From contig NZ_JAFBDS010000012.1 in assembly GCF_016908375.1 (NCBI RefSeq), forward strand, positions 1 through 64,000: DNA of 64,000 nucleotides. Reading direction: 5' to 3'. This DNA comes from Amphibacillus cookii. GTDB taxonomy: Bacteria; Bacillota; Bacilli; Bacillales; Amphibacillaceae. Of this stretch, positions 18,577 through 26,734 are shown piece after piece. The notes beneath the pieces were generated by a model, which had not been told where the DNA came from, ran no database searches, and saw only the letters and a list, made by a program, of their open reading frames with translations. The position numbers and the translations under genes are program-made. Within the stretch, counting starts at the first letter, position 1, and each line of letters starts with the position of its first letter.

Positions 18577-18733
18577 TAAACGAACCTTCAATCAGTGGGA
18601 GGTGTCCTTCGTCCATTGATGGTTAGCTGAGTGAATCAGGACATGAGCGTCCGTTACGGCCGATTAATAAATTTTCCTTTACTTTCTATTTTGTCTGATC
18701 GGCGATTTACGAACGATTATTATGTGGTAAAAA
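18577..18733 (+). repeat. Dispersed two-hairpin repeat, copy J
   Basis: AAACGAACCTTCAATCAGTG, TCCATTGATGGTTAGC, GAATCAGGACATGAGC, CGTCCGT. The distal arm GGCCGAT ... ATCGGC replaces the CACCCACC/GGTAGGTG of copy A and is still paired; outer arm ACGAACG has one mismatch. Right end TTATTATGTGGTAAAA is divergent. Confidence 0.88.
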
Positions 18734-18953
18734 ACGAATGATAGCTAATTTAGACAGCTATCATTTTTTACATACGAAATTTATTTATTTTTTCATCTAA
18801 TTTCCACACGACAAATGGACATGTTTACCAATTAAATACAGAGTATCTTTTAGAATTTGCGACCATAATCGATTATTCATTGGTATTTTTCAGCTGTGTA
18901 TATTAGAGGCGAAAATTTGAAAACAAATCATTTATATTCGTTTTTTTTCTGAT

Positions 18954-18982
18954 TTGTAAGCAACAAATTTTCCCCGTATCAT
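18954..18982 (+). promoter_or_regulatory. Probable sigma-A promoter of ehuBCDA
   Basis: TTGTAA (18954-18959), 17-bp spacer, TATCAT (18977-18982); the transcript would start near 18990 and carry an AT-rich leader of about 120 nt with one small hairpin. Confidence 0.55.
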
Positions 18983-19112
18983 TATATACGTACATCTCGT
19001 AACCTTAAAAATTTAAGGTTTTAAAAACGGAATTGGTGGTAAAGAAGAAAAAGAACTACCAAATAGAGAAGACAAAATATTTGTTTTCCAATTAAATTAG
19101 GAGGGTTTTTTC

Positions 19113-20009
19113 TTGAAAACTTTAGTAAAAACTTTACTATTTGCTGCATTTGTTCTGGTTTTAGCGGCATGTGGAAATGGTAATGGAGATAATGGTGAAA
19201 CAACAGAAGGTGGCGAAGGCCGATTAGAAGAACTTCAAGAAGCAGGTACTGTCACAATCGGTTTCTCTAATGAAGCTCCTTACGCCTATGAAGAAGACGG
19301 CGAATTAAAAGGTGCAGCTGTTGACATTGCAACTGCTGTCTTTAACGAATTAGGTATTGACAATGTAGAAGGTCAATTAGCTGAATGGGGACAATTAATT
19401 CCTGGTGTGCAAGCTGGACAATTTGATGCCATTACAGCTGGTATGGCTATTACACCTGATCGTGCTGAAAATGCATTATTCGGTGAGCCTGAAATGGTGT
19501 ATGGTGAAGGTCTTGTAGTTGAAGCTGGCAATCCTCAGAACATCTACAGTTTTGAAGATATCGCTAATAACCCAGACATTACCGTCATTGTCATGGAAGG
19601 TTCTACTGCTTATGATTTCCTGCTTGAATCAGGAGTAAGTGAAGATCAAATTGATACCGCGTCTGACATACCGGCAACATTTGCGGCTGTTCAAGCTGGT
19701 CGTGCCGATGCTACAACAGGTACTGAAATGACGATGCGGATGGCATTTGAGTCTGCTGATACGGAAGACTTAGAGATTGTCGAAGACTTTCAACAACCCG
19801 AAGATATTGAAGGTGTACCTAGCTATGGTGCGGCAGCATTCAGCTTAGAAAATGAAGAGCTTCGCGATGCTTATAATGAAGCATTAGCAGATTTAAAAGC
19901 AGATGGAACGGTTCAAGAATTACTAGAGGCTAATGGGTTCCATCCAGAAACAAACTTCCCACCTGAGGAAGTAACTGCAGAAAGTGTTATCAGTGGAGAA
20001 GATTACTAG
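19113..20009 (+). CDS. ehuB: Ectoine/hydroxyectoine-type ABC transporter, binding lipoprotein EhuB
   Basis: 298-aa solute-binding lipoprotein: signal peptide with lipobox LAAC (Cys20), acidic Gly/Asn linker, then the family-3 binding fold. EWGQLIPGVQAGQFDAITAG and GAAVDIATAVFNELG closely match the EhuB family for ectoine and hydroxyectoine, osmolytes of salt-tolerant bacteria. TTG start 19113 follows AGGAGGG. First gene of ehuBCDA, separated from ehuC by a partial terminator that would favour extra binding protein. No ectoine degradation genes are nearby, so uptake for osmoprotection is the likely role. Confidence 0.85.
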   Translation: MKTLVKTLLFAAFVLVLAACGNGNGDNGETTEGGEGRLEELQEAGTVTIGFSNEAPYAYEEDGELKGAAVDIATAVFNELGIDNVEGQLAEWGQLIPGVQAGQFDAITAGMAITPDRAENALFGEPEMVYGEGLVVEAGNPQNIYSFEDIANNPDITVIVMEGSTAYDFLLESGVSEDQIDTASDIPATFAAVQAGRADATTGTEMTMRMAFESADTEDLEIVEDFQQPEDIEGVPSYGAAAFSLENEELRDAYNEALADLKADGTVQELLEANGFHPETNFPPEEVTAESVISGEDY

Positions 20010-20059
20010 AAAATTTAATTCGTGAACAATTTTATAAAAACTTAATGAAGACTCCATAG

Positions 20060-20101
20060 GGTCCGGTTCCCACAAACCTAGGGGACTGGACCATCTTTTT
20101 C
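20060..20101 (+). terminator. Intra-operon attenuator hairpin between ehuB and ehuC
   Basis: GGTCCGGTTCCC pairs with GGGGACTGGACC and is followed by ATCTTTTTCTG. It has terminator form inside the operon and probably gives more ehuB than ehuCDA mRNA. Confidence 0.8.
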
Positions 20102-20142
20102 TGTCTTCATAACACTAATAAAGATAAAAGGAGTGAACAAAT

Positions 20143-20802
20143 TTGAATCCTATAACAGATATTGCACCGCAACTATTCCGCGGTTTTGGTACAACAGTGA
20201 CAATTTTAATTGCCTCAGCTATTTTTTCTTATATAATGGCATTTATCGCTGGCCTCTGTCGTCTTTCAAAAAATACTTTTCTTCGTAAGTTTACTGGTTT
20301 ATACATTGAAATATTTCGCGGAACTTCTCTAATCGTGCAACTGTTCTGGCTATATTATGCAATTCCAATTTTATTCGATATCGACCTTCCGTCTAACTGG
20401 ATCATTGGCGTTATTGCAATCGGATTAAATTATGGTGCTTACTTATCTGAGGTTGTGAGAGGCTCAATTTTATCAATAGCTCCCGGGCAATCAGAGGCGG
20501 CAACAGCATTAAATATGTCAAGCTTCCAACGCATGCGTTTTGTTATTTTTCCACAAGCTATTCGGATGATGATGCCTGAATTTGGGAATTATACCATTCA
20601 AATGCTCAAAGGGACGGCACTCGTATCACTAATTGGATTGCGTGATGTTTTTTATTATGGAGATATTATGCGCAGTACAAACTTAGCTCATGCCCCCCTC
20701 ATTTATGTAGTTGTGCTTATCTTTTATTTCATTCTTGCATTACCTTTAATTTTCCTTACTAGAAAAGCTGAAAGTATCGCTAAGAAAGGGGTGGCAAATT
20801 AA
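20143..20802 (+). CDS. ehuC: Ectoine-type ABC transporter permease EhuC
   Basis: 219-aa permease of the His/Glu/Gln/Arg (HAAT) type with about five helices. The segment LSEVVRGSILSIAPGQSEAATALNMSS is the EAA loop that contacts the ATPase. TTG 20143 follows AAGGAGTG. The stop TAA overlaps the ehuD ATG by one base, so translation is coupled. Works with EhuD as heteromeric channel. Confidence 0.88.
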   Translation: MNPITDIAPQLFRGFGTTVTILIASAIFSYIMAFIAGLCRLSKNTFLRKFTGLYIEIFRGTSLIVQLFWLYYAIPILFDIDLPSNWIIGVIAIGLNYGAYLSEVVRGSILSIAPGQSEAATALNMSSFQRMRFVIFPQAIRMMMPEFGNYTIQMLKGTALVSLIGLRDVFYYGDIMRSTNLAHAPLIYVVVLIFYFILALPLIFLTRKAESIAKKGVAN

Positions 20803-21521
20803 TGAACGGAAATTATTGGAGTTGGGAGCGTTTTTCAGAAGCCTTTCCTTACGTATTAGAAGGTTTAACAACAACGGTAGGTGTTACAATTTCAACCTTT
20901 ATTTTTGCGATGATATTTGGCTTTGTTTGGCTATTTTTACGACGCATACCTTTGCGTCCAGTAAATTGGACGGTCACTTGGATTATGGAATTTATTCGCT
21001 CTACACCACCTATCATTCAATTGTTTTTTTTGTATAATGCTTGGCCAGTTGTTCCATACGTTGGCGTTACACTTAGTCCATTTGCTTGTGCTGTTATCGG
21101 TCTTGGCGTCCATTTTAGTACTTACATTGGTGAGATTTATCGTTCCGGAATTGAGAGTGTCGGAAAAGGACAATGGGAGGCTTCAACCGCTTTAAACTTA
21201 TCACTGTCAGATAAGTGGCGTCACATTATATTGCCTCAAGCAATTCCACCAACCATTCCAATGCTCGGTAATTATTTTATTATTTTGTTTAAAGAGGTTC
21301 CGATTACTGCGACAATCAGTGTTCAAGGTATTTTATATATGGCAAACACCTTTGGTTCACAAAACTGGGCTTACATCGAAGCCCTTACGATCGTTGGGTT
21401 AATCCTATTGGTATTAAGCTATCCCTCAGCTGTATTGATCCGAAAGCTAGAGGTGAAGATGAACACACGCTTTGATAAAAATGCAGAAATTAAAGAAATT
21501 AATAAAGGAGTGACGTCATAA
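20802..21521 (+). CDS. ehuD: Ectoine-type ABC transporter permease EhuD
   Basis: 239-aa second permease of the system with five or six helices. The EAA loop is IGEIYRSGIESVGKGQWEASTALNLS. It overlaps both ehuC and ehuA by one base (TAATG junctions). N-terminal residues WERFSEAFPYVLEGLTTTVGVTISTF are typical of HAAT permeases. Confidence 0.88.
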   Translation: MNGNYWSWERFSEAFPYVLEGLTTTVGVTISTFIFAMIFGFVWLFLRRIPLRPVNWTVTWIMEFIRSTPPIIQLFFLYNAWPVVPYVGVTLSPFACAVIGLGVHFSTYIGEIYRSGIESVGKGQWEASTALNLSLSDKWRHIILPQAIPPTIPMLGNYFIILFKEVPITATISVQGILYMANTFGSQNWAYIEALTIVGLILLVLSYPSAVLIRKLEVKMNTRFDKNAEIKEINKGVTS

Positions 21522-22291
21522 TGGCAGAACCGATTGTACGTTATCAGGATGTTCATAAATCATTTGGTGATGTTGAAGTTTTAAAAGGGATTGATTTAGA
21601 TATATTTCCAGCAGAGAAAGTGGCCATTATTGGACCTAGTGGCTCAGGTAAAACAACGATCATCCGTATGTTAATGACGTTAGAAGAGCCAACGTCTGGT
21701 GACATTATCGTTGATGGTACAAACCTTTGGAAGATGGAGAAAAACGGTAGAATGACAGAAGCTAACGAAAAACATTTGCGTTCAGTACGAGGAGATATCG
21801 GGATGGTGTTTCAGCATTTCAATCTGTTTCCACATATGACCATTCTAGAAAACTGTATGACTGCTCCCATCCGTGTCAAGGGTGAGGATAAACAAGAGGT
21901 TGAACAACGCTCAATTGAAATGCTTGAACGCGTTGGGTTAGGTGACAAGATTCATAATTACCCGAGTCAGTTATCGGGTGGTCAAAAGCAACGTGTAGCT
22001 ATGGCACGTGCACTTGTAATGCGCCCAAAAATCATGTTATTTGATGAAGTCACGTCAGCGCTCGATCCAGAACTTGTCGGCGAAGTGCTTGAAGTCATTC
22101 GTGACATTGCTAAAAATGATGATATGGCAATGGTCCTTGTTACACACGAAATGGATTTCGCATTAGATATCGCAGACAAAGTATTGTTTCTAGACGAAGG
22201 TGTCATCGCCGAACAAGGATCTGCATCAGACGTGATTGAACACTCTCAAAACGAACGCTTACAAGAATTTTTAAGTCGCTTTAGAGGCTAA
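21521..22291 (+). CDS. ehuA: Ectoine-type ABC transporter ATPase EhuA
   Basis: 256-aa ATPase: Walker A GPSGSGKTT, Q-loop VFQHFNLFPHMTILEN, signature LSGGQKQRVAMARAL, Walker B IMLFDEVTSALDPE, switch His in LVTHEMDFA. The 'DEVTSALDPELV' form is typical of HAAT ATPases. Last gene of ehuBCDA; transcription probably ends in the region shared with the convergent small membrane gene. Confidence 0.92.
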   Translation: MAEPIVRYQDVHKSFGDVEVLKGIDLDIFPAEKVAIIGPSGSGKTTIIRMLMTLEEPTSGDIIVDGTNLWKMEKNGRMTEANEKHLRSVRGDIGMVFQHFNLFPHMTILENCMTAPIRVKGEDKQEVEQRSIEMLERVGLGDKIHNYPSQLSGGQKQRVAMARALVMRPKIMLFDEVTSALDPELVGEVLEVIRDIAKNDDMAMVLVTHEMDFALDIADKVLFLDEGVIAEQGSASDVIEHSQNERLQEFLSRFRG

Positions 22292-22373
22292 GCAGACTAG
22301 GCTAAATTTAGCAATAGCAAGTACAGTACTTTCGTTTATCTGTTATGCACAGTTAAGTATATTTTTTGTACAT

Positions 22374-22408
22374 CTAAAAAAAGACAGGCACTATTTTTGA
22401 ATAGTGCC
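22374..22408 (-). terminator. Terminator of the small membrane gene (overlaps its stop)
   Basis: Minus strand: GGCACTATT pairs with AATAGTGCC and is followed by TGTC and seven T. The gene's TAG stop lies inside the stem. It may also act on ehuA read-through from the other strand. Confidence 0.85.
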
Positions 22409-22657
22409 CCTCTCTCTCCATTTGATATATCCAGAAATGATCTGATAAAAACAGATAATATAAGTTGCTAGAAAAATTATTGATAAAGTAAATACCCACT
22501 CTCTTTCTTGAATGAGAAAGATTGAAAGAGGGATTAGAATTAATACTGTCATAAATGCATTAAACAAATCTATGTGTTCCCTTTTTTTGAAGATAACAGA
22601 AATTAAACTTCTAACCAATATTAAAGATATGAAAATAGTAAAAAAAATATTATCCAA
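22391..22657 (-). CDS. Small membrane protein, unknown function
   Basis: 88-aa protein with three hydrophobic segments (IFFTIFISLILVRSLISV, NAFMTVLILIPLSIFLI, VFTLSIIFLATYIICF). TTG 22657 is chosen because AAGGAGTG lies six bases upstream; the ATG at 22675 precedes that site. Convergent with ehuA. Not recognised. Confidence 0.65.
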   Translation of the reverse strand: MDNIFFTIFISLILVRSLISVIFKKREHIDLFNAFMTVLILIPLSIFLIQEREWVFTLSIIFLATYIICFYQIISGYIKWRERGTIQK

Positions 22658-22716
22658 AAAAACACTCCTTAACATTATTTTCTAGTTTATTATACTCCAA
22701 TTGTAAAAGCAATTAA

Positions 22717-22820
22717 ATCAGAACGTATGCTCTGATTCTAGAGGTGGTCACAATGGAATCTGATGTAATTAATGTATTGGGTAATTCGGCTACCTTTATG
22801 GAAGGTGGCTTATTTTTTTG
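22717..22820 (+). other. Possible small transcript with a 25-codon ORF
   Basis: In order: hairpin AATCAGA-ACGTATGC-TCTGATT, GAGGTG ribosome site, ATG at 22753 opening a 25-codon frame (MESDVINVLGNSATF, stop at 22830), and a terminator whose stem lies inside that frame. The layout recalls a small regulatory RNA or a decayed toxin-type peptide gene. No family was recognised. Confidence 0.3.
22787..22820 (+). terminator. Terminator hairpin upstream of repeat copy K
   Basis: GGCTACCTT pairs with AAGGTGGCT, followed by TATTTTTTTG. No established gene lies upstream on this strand closer than ehuA. Confidence 0.65.
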
Positions 22821-22847
22821 TGTTGATTAAAGTAATTACTGCTACAA

Positions 22848-22983
22848 TCAAACAAAGCTTCAATCATTGGTCTGTTTAGAACTTCGACCACTGATTGTTA
22901 ATTGAATGATCAGGACATGAGTGACCATCTAAATTGATTGACCTCTTGCGGTGCGGTTGACGGACGGTTATCCGTGATAAAAC
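22848..22983 (+). repeat. Dispersed two-hairpin repeat, copy K
   Basis: AAACAAAGCTTCAATCATTGG, CCACTGATTGTTAATTG, ATCAGGACATGAG, then a shortened second hairpin and GACGGACGGTTATCCGTG with ATAAAAC. Lies 138 bp before the MacB-like ATPase gene. Confidence 0.85.
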
Positions 22984-23120
22984 AACCCGATTCACACAAA
23001 CTCACTCAGGTTTCCCTCATGTTGTGAATTTAGATATCTTCAATTATTCCGTAATTTTACGCATCTTTTTTCTTTTAAACTCGTCTTGATAGATGAGACT
23101 AAAAATGGAGGATGTACAAT

Positions 23121-23810
23121 ATGATAACTATTAAACACTTATCCCATCATTTTGTAATGGGAAAGAAAGGGGAAACAAAACTCCCTGTATTACATGACCT
23201 TTCTTTTTCCGTCAACAAGGGGGAGGTCGTTTCAATTATTGGACGAAGCGGGTCCGGTAAATCGACGTTACTTAACTTAATTAGTGGCTTTATTCATCCA
23301 ACTTCAGGAGAAATTACTATTAACGGCACTGATGTTACTGGTTTTTCAGAAGCGGAATTTGCCGATTTCCGTTTAAATCAAATTGGCTTTATCTTTCAAA
23401 ATTTTCAATTGATTCCAAGTATGACCGCCTATCAAAATATTGAATTACCACTCATTTTGAAAGGGATCAATGAAAATGAACGAAAAAAAATAACTGAACA
23501 AACATTGGAGCGTGTCGGGTTAAGTCAATACCCAAACCACTACCCTGGTGAGTTGTCAGGCGGACAACAGCAGCGTGTAAGTATTGCCCGTGCACTTGTA
23601 TTGAACCCTCCGATCATTCTAGCAGACGAACCAACTGGGAGCTTGGATAGCGAAACAGAAGCCAGTTTACTAGAATTTATTCGACAACTTAACCAAGATC
23701 TCAATATCACCTTTCTTATTATTACACATGATCAAGAAGTTGCTCGTATTGGTTCAAGGACGCTTGAGATTCAAGATGGTCATTTAATCAAAGGGGGCAA
23801 TAGTCGATGA
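23121..23810 (+). CDS. ABC transporter ATPase, MacB/LolD type
   Basis: 229-aa ATPase: Walker [13 protein letters not shown]-loop FIFQNFQLIPSMTAYQNIELPL, signature [16 protein letters not shown], Walker B IILADEPTGSLDSE, switch His TLLIITHD-like. ATG 23121 follows GGAGG by nine bases; an ATG at 23112 touches the ribosome site. It overlaps the permease start by four bases. Such pairs export peptides or act in envelope stress; substrate unknown. Confidence 0.9.
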   Translation: MITIKHLSHHFVMGKKGETKLPVLHDLSFSVNKGEVVSIIGRSGSGKSTLLNLISGFIHPTSGEITINGTDVTGFSEAEFADFRLNQIGFIFQNFQLIPSMTAYQNIELPLILKGINENERKKITEQTLERVGLSQYPNHYPGELSGGQQQRVSIARALVLNPPIILADEPTGSLDSETEASLLEFIRQLNQDLNITFLIITHDQEVARIGSRTLEIQDGHLIKGGNSR

Positions 23811-25150
23811 ATTTCAAAGATAAATGGCGCTTCGTTCAACAAAATTTAAAGAAAAATAGAGTGCGGATTTTTATGACTGTATTAGCTACTGCTATGGGGA
23901 CAACATTTCTGATTGTTCTTGCATCAGTAGGGTTTGGTCTTCACGACACTTTATTGAAAGATATTATGGAGCAAGATAATTTAAATGAAGTATCGATATA
24001 TGGTTATGAAAATGAAAAGGGTGAGCATCAATATATTACCGATCAACACATTGAGCATTTTGAATCACTAAACAATGTTAAAACCGTCAGACGTATGAAT
24101 TACCTTGGGCAGGCACCCAATTACCAGGTTGATAACTTTGAAGCAACAGCAGAAACAAGAAGTGTTTACTTTCCAGCAGAACAACAAGCTGGTATGGCTT
24201 TAGCGGAAGGGACCTTTCCCACTCAAGCTAACCAAGTTGTCGTTGGTTATCATTTTGCTGACGAGCTAATTCCTCAAGACGTTGATTATGATGATCTTTA
24301 TACTGATGATGAAGTAAGAAAAGAAGAAACCCTCTTTTCAGAAAATATTATAGGTAAAACCCTAACATTTGATATAGAGAAGTTTGATGAAAATGACGAT
24401 GTAGAAACAACAACATTTGAAGTTGAAGTGGTCGGCATTGTTGAAGAGCCTGTTCAACGGGGGTGGGACGATTCAAATGTATACATCACTGACATGCTTT
24501 TAAATGAGATTGCAGCTTTTACAGGAACTCATACCGGAAGTCCGTATCCTGTTGATGATATTGAGGATACACCGACAGAGAAAAGTTATGATAATGTTTA
24601 CCTTCATACACATACATTAGAGCAAGTTCAAGATTTAACGACCCAATTAACTGATGAAGGCTATTATACCTATTCAGTCGCTACCGAAATGAAACAATTG
24701 AATATGCTATTCACCATCGCAAAAGCGGGGCTTATTTTCATTGGGACTATCGCTATTCTTATTGCATCAATTGGCATTTACAATACCATGACGATGGCGG
24801 TCACAGAACGTGCTCCAGATATCGGTATTATGAAAGCCATTGGAGCTAACCCAAGAACAATTAAGCAAATCTTTCTATTAGAAAGTAGTTATATCGGACT
24901 TTTAGGTGCTTTAATTGGCACTGCTGTTGCTTATTTAATCAGTTTTGCCGTTAACTTAGGATTACCTCTTATTCTAGAGGCTGTCTTTGAAGAGGAATTG
25001 CCCGAAGGCTTTCAGTTCTCAAGTATCCCTCTACGTTTATTGTTTGTTGCTGTAGCTATTTGTTTAATTGTTACCATCATTTCTGGTTCTCGACCAGCCA
25101 AAAAAGCAACACAAATCGATGTATTACAAGCAATGAAACGTGAAATTTAA
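23807..25150 (+). CDS. ABC transporter permease, FtsX/MacB type
   Basis: 447-aa permease: one N-terminal helix (about residues 20-45), a large extracytoplasmic domain (about 45-300, acidic, MacB_PCD-like), and three C-terminal helices with the FtsX core (IASIGIYNTMTMAVTERAPDIGIMKAIGA). Partner of the preceding ATPase, with start and stop overlapped. A terminator follows 90 bp downstream. Confidence 0.9.
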   Translation: MNFKDKWRFVQQNLKKNRVRIFMTVLATAMGTTFLIVLASVGFGLHDTLLKDIMEQDNLNEVSIYGYENEKGEHQYITDQHIEHFESLNNVKTVRRMNYLGQAPNYQVDNFEATAETRSVYFPAEQQAGMALAEGTFPTQANQVVVGYHFADELIPQDVDYDDLYTDDEVRKEETLFSENIIGKTLTFDIEKFDENDDVETTTFEVEVVGIVEEPVQRGWDDSNVYITDMLLNEIAAFTGTHTGSPYPVDDIEDTPTEKSYDNVYLHTHTLEQVQDLTTQLTDEGYYTYSVATEMKQLNMLFTIAKAGLIFIGTIAILIASIGIYNTMTMAVTERAPDIGIMKAIGANPRTIKQIFLLESSYIGLLGALIGTAVAYLISFAVNLGLPLILEAVFEEELPEGFQFSSIPLRLLFVAVAICLIVTIISGSRPAKKATQIDVLQAMKREI

Positions 25151-25240
25151 CTTATTTGTTTCGATAATTGTTGGTAGATTATTAAGACGATATTTGTAGA
25201 AAATAAAACGATGACTAAAACCGAAAATAATTCACCATTT

Positions 25241-25275
25241 ATCGGAGCAGGATAGCTGCTCCGATCTTTCGGTTA
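25241..25275 (+). terminator. Terminator after the MacB-like pair
   Basis: ATCGGAGCA pairs with TGCTCCGAT around a seven-base loop, followed by CTTTCGGTT. The U-run is weak. Confidence 0.6.
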
Positions 25276-25362
25276 TATGATAAATAGATTTGGTGAATAG
25301 AAACGTAACGAAACTATCTTTAATGATACTTAAACTCATAGTCGATCTATTTTAAAGTAAAT

Positions 25363-25498
25363 AAATGAACCTTCAGTCAGTAGATGTTTTCGTTTTCCTA
25401 CCATTTGTTAGTTAATCAGGCCGTTAGCTTCTGTTTAGATAGGCGTTCTCCACTCTCTATGCTGAGATAAATCGTCTACGGACGGCTATCTGTGATAA
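25363..25498 (+). repeat. Dispersed two-hairpin repeat, copy L
   Basis: AAATGAACCTTCAGTCAGTAG, CTACCATTTGTTAGTTAATCAGG, CTCTATGCTGAG, CTACGGACGGCTATCTGTG and ATAA. Both hairpins are shorter than in the consensus. Between the MacB-like permease and the DUF1672 lipoprotein. Confidence 0.85.
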
Positions 25499-25782
25499 CT
25501 TTTCTGTCCCATCTCCATTAAATCTGTTTGCTATTCCAACCCGAAAAAACTTCTTTTGTTTATCCGAGCTATTATACCTACACCTAGTACTTGCCCTATG
25601 CTTTTATACCTATAAAGAGAGGCTTTTATTATTGGCTTTAAAACAAAAGCCACCCTTCTTATTTCCTGTTTTTTAGTTTCTTGCATTTTATTGTAAAGAA
25701 ATGCTTAACAATGATTGGACTTACCGTTAAACTAATTAAAGAAACGAAAACGAATAGATATAGGCGAACGAGGGTGAAAATC

Positions 25783-26709
25783 ATGATCAAAAAATATTTT
25801 TTAACCATAAGTTTATCTTTGATATTGGTATTAGGAGGGTGTATGGCGATGAATGAAAATAACAGTAGTAATGAAGAAACGGGCGATTACACCACAGGTG
25901 ATGCCTTTGATGATCGATATGTCAGTGTCAATGACTACACCGGTGAAGGCTATGACCTTGTCAATGGCGAGAAGATGGATGTGATTGCTAATGAGAAATT
26001 TGCAGAAATCGAAGAAGCGATGAAGGCCTTTTTTCTTGAAGAATATAAAATAGATGTGATTGTCCATAACGTCGTTGGTAACGTGGACGGGGCAACCGTG
26101 TTTGTCGAATCGGTCGGAGAGCCTCACTTCCACACCTATGCGATGATCGGGATTGATAGGCAAGATGAGGAAATCATACCGGATAGTATTTGGACACAGT
26201 CGAGTCAAGTCGAGCAAAGTTTATTTGGCGGTTTACTAGCGATGATCATGGATGAGGAGTTCGCGGTACTGGATGATTTTGTTGAAGAGCTTGCCGATAA
26301 ACATCCCATAGTAGGCTGGCGTCAAGAAGCGATCAACAATGTCGGGTCAACAGGCTATACGACGCCCTATTACTTTATCCAACCGATGACTTTACGAGAT
26401 GAAATGGAAGAAATCAATGACCTATACTTTAAAAATCCTAACATTAGTGCTGACGAGCTTAAAAGTGTGTTTGATAAAGACGCATACAACGCCAACTATT
26501 TAAGGATTTCAATACAAGTTTATATGGACGAAGCAGACAGTCAACCAATTGAAGCCCTTTTTGATGAAATCGTCCAAGAATTTAAAGCATTAGAGGGTTT
26601 ACCAAGGGGAAACTATTCGATTTCTTTACATGATAATTATGTGAATAAATTATCTGCTAGTGGAAATCAAGATAATTCATTGAACACAAGAGATCTTATC
26701 AAGGAATAG
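25783..26709 (+). CDS. DUF1672-type lipoprotein, TilA-like immunity candidate
   Basis: 308-aa lipoprotein: signal with lipobox LGGC (Cys20), then a body matching the DUF1672 family of staphylococci and bacilli (VSVNDYTGEGYDLVNGE, DVIVHNVVGNVDGATVFVES, GEPHFHTYAMIGID, STGYTTPYYFIQPM). ATG 25783 follows GAGGGTG; the frame is open upstream to 25681 without signal. It lies 25 bp before a lipase gene resembling the type VII toxin TslA, whose S. aureus counterpart is neutralised by a lipoprotein (TilA). Immunity role is inferred from position and lipoprotein nature. Confidence 0.75.
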   Translation: MIKKYFLTISLSLILVLGGCMAMNENNSSNEETGDYTTGDAFDDRYVSVNDYTGEGYDLVNGEKMDVIANEKFAEIEEAMKAFFLEEYKIDVIVHNVVGNVDGATVFVESVGEPHFHTYAMIGIDRQDEEIIPDSIWTQSSQVEQSLFGGLLAMIMDEEFAVLDDFVEELADKHPIVGWRQEAINNVGSTGYTTPYYFIQPMTLRDEMEEINDLYFKNPNISADELKSVFDKDAYNANYLRISIQVYMDEADSQPIEALFDEIVQEFKALEGLPRGNYSISLHDNYVNKLSASGNQDNSLNTRDLIKE

Positions 26710-26734
26710 AGGAGTAAAACCAGCGGCGGTAAAA

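Larger units (their letters stand above)
18360..19112. other. 750-bp intergenic region upstream of ehuB
   Basis: Contains repeat copy J (18577-18733), a probable promoter (18954-18982) and a small hairpin ACCTTAAAAATTTAAGGT at about 19002-19020 in the leader. No gene recognised. Confidence 0.6.
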
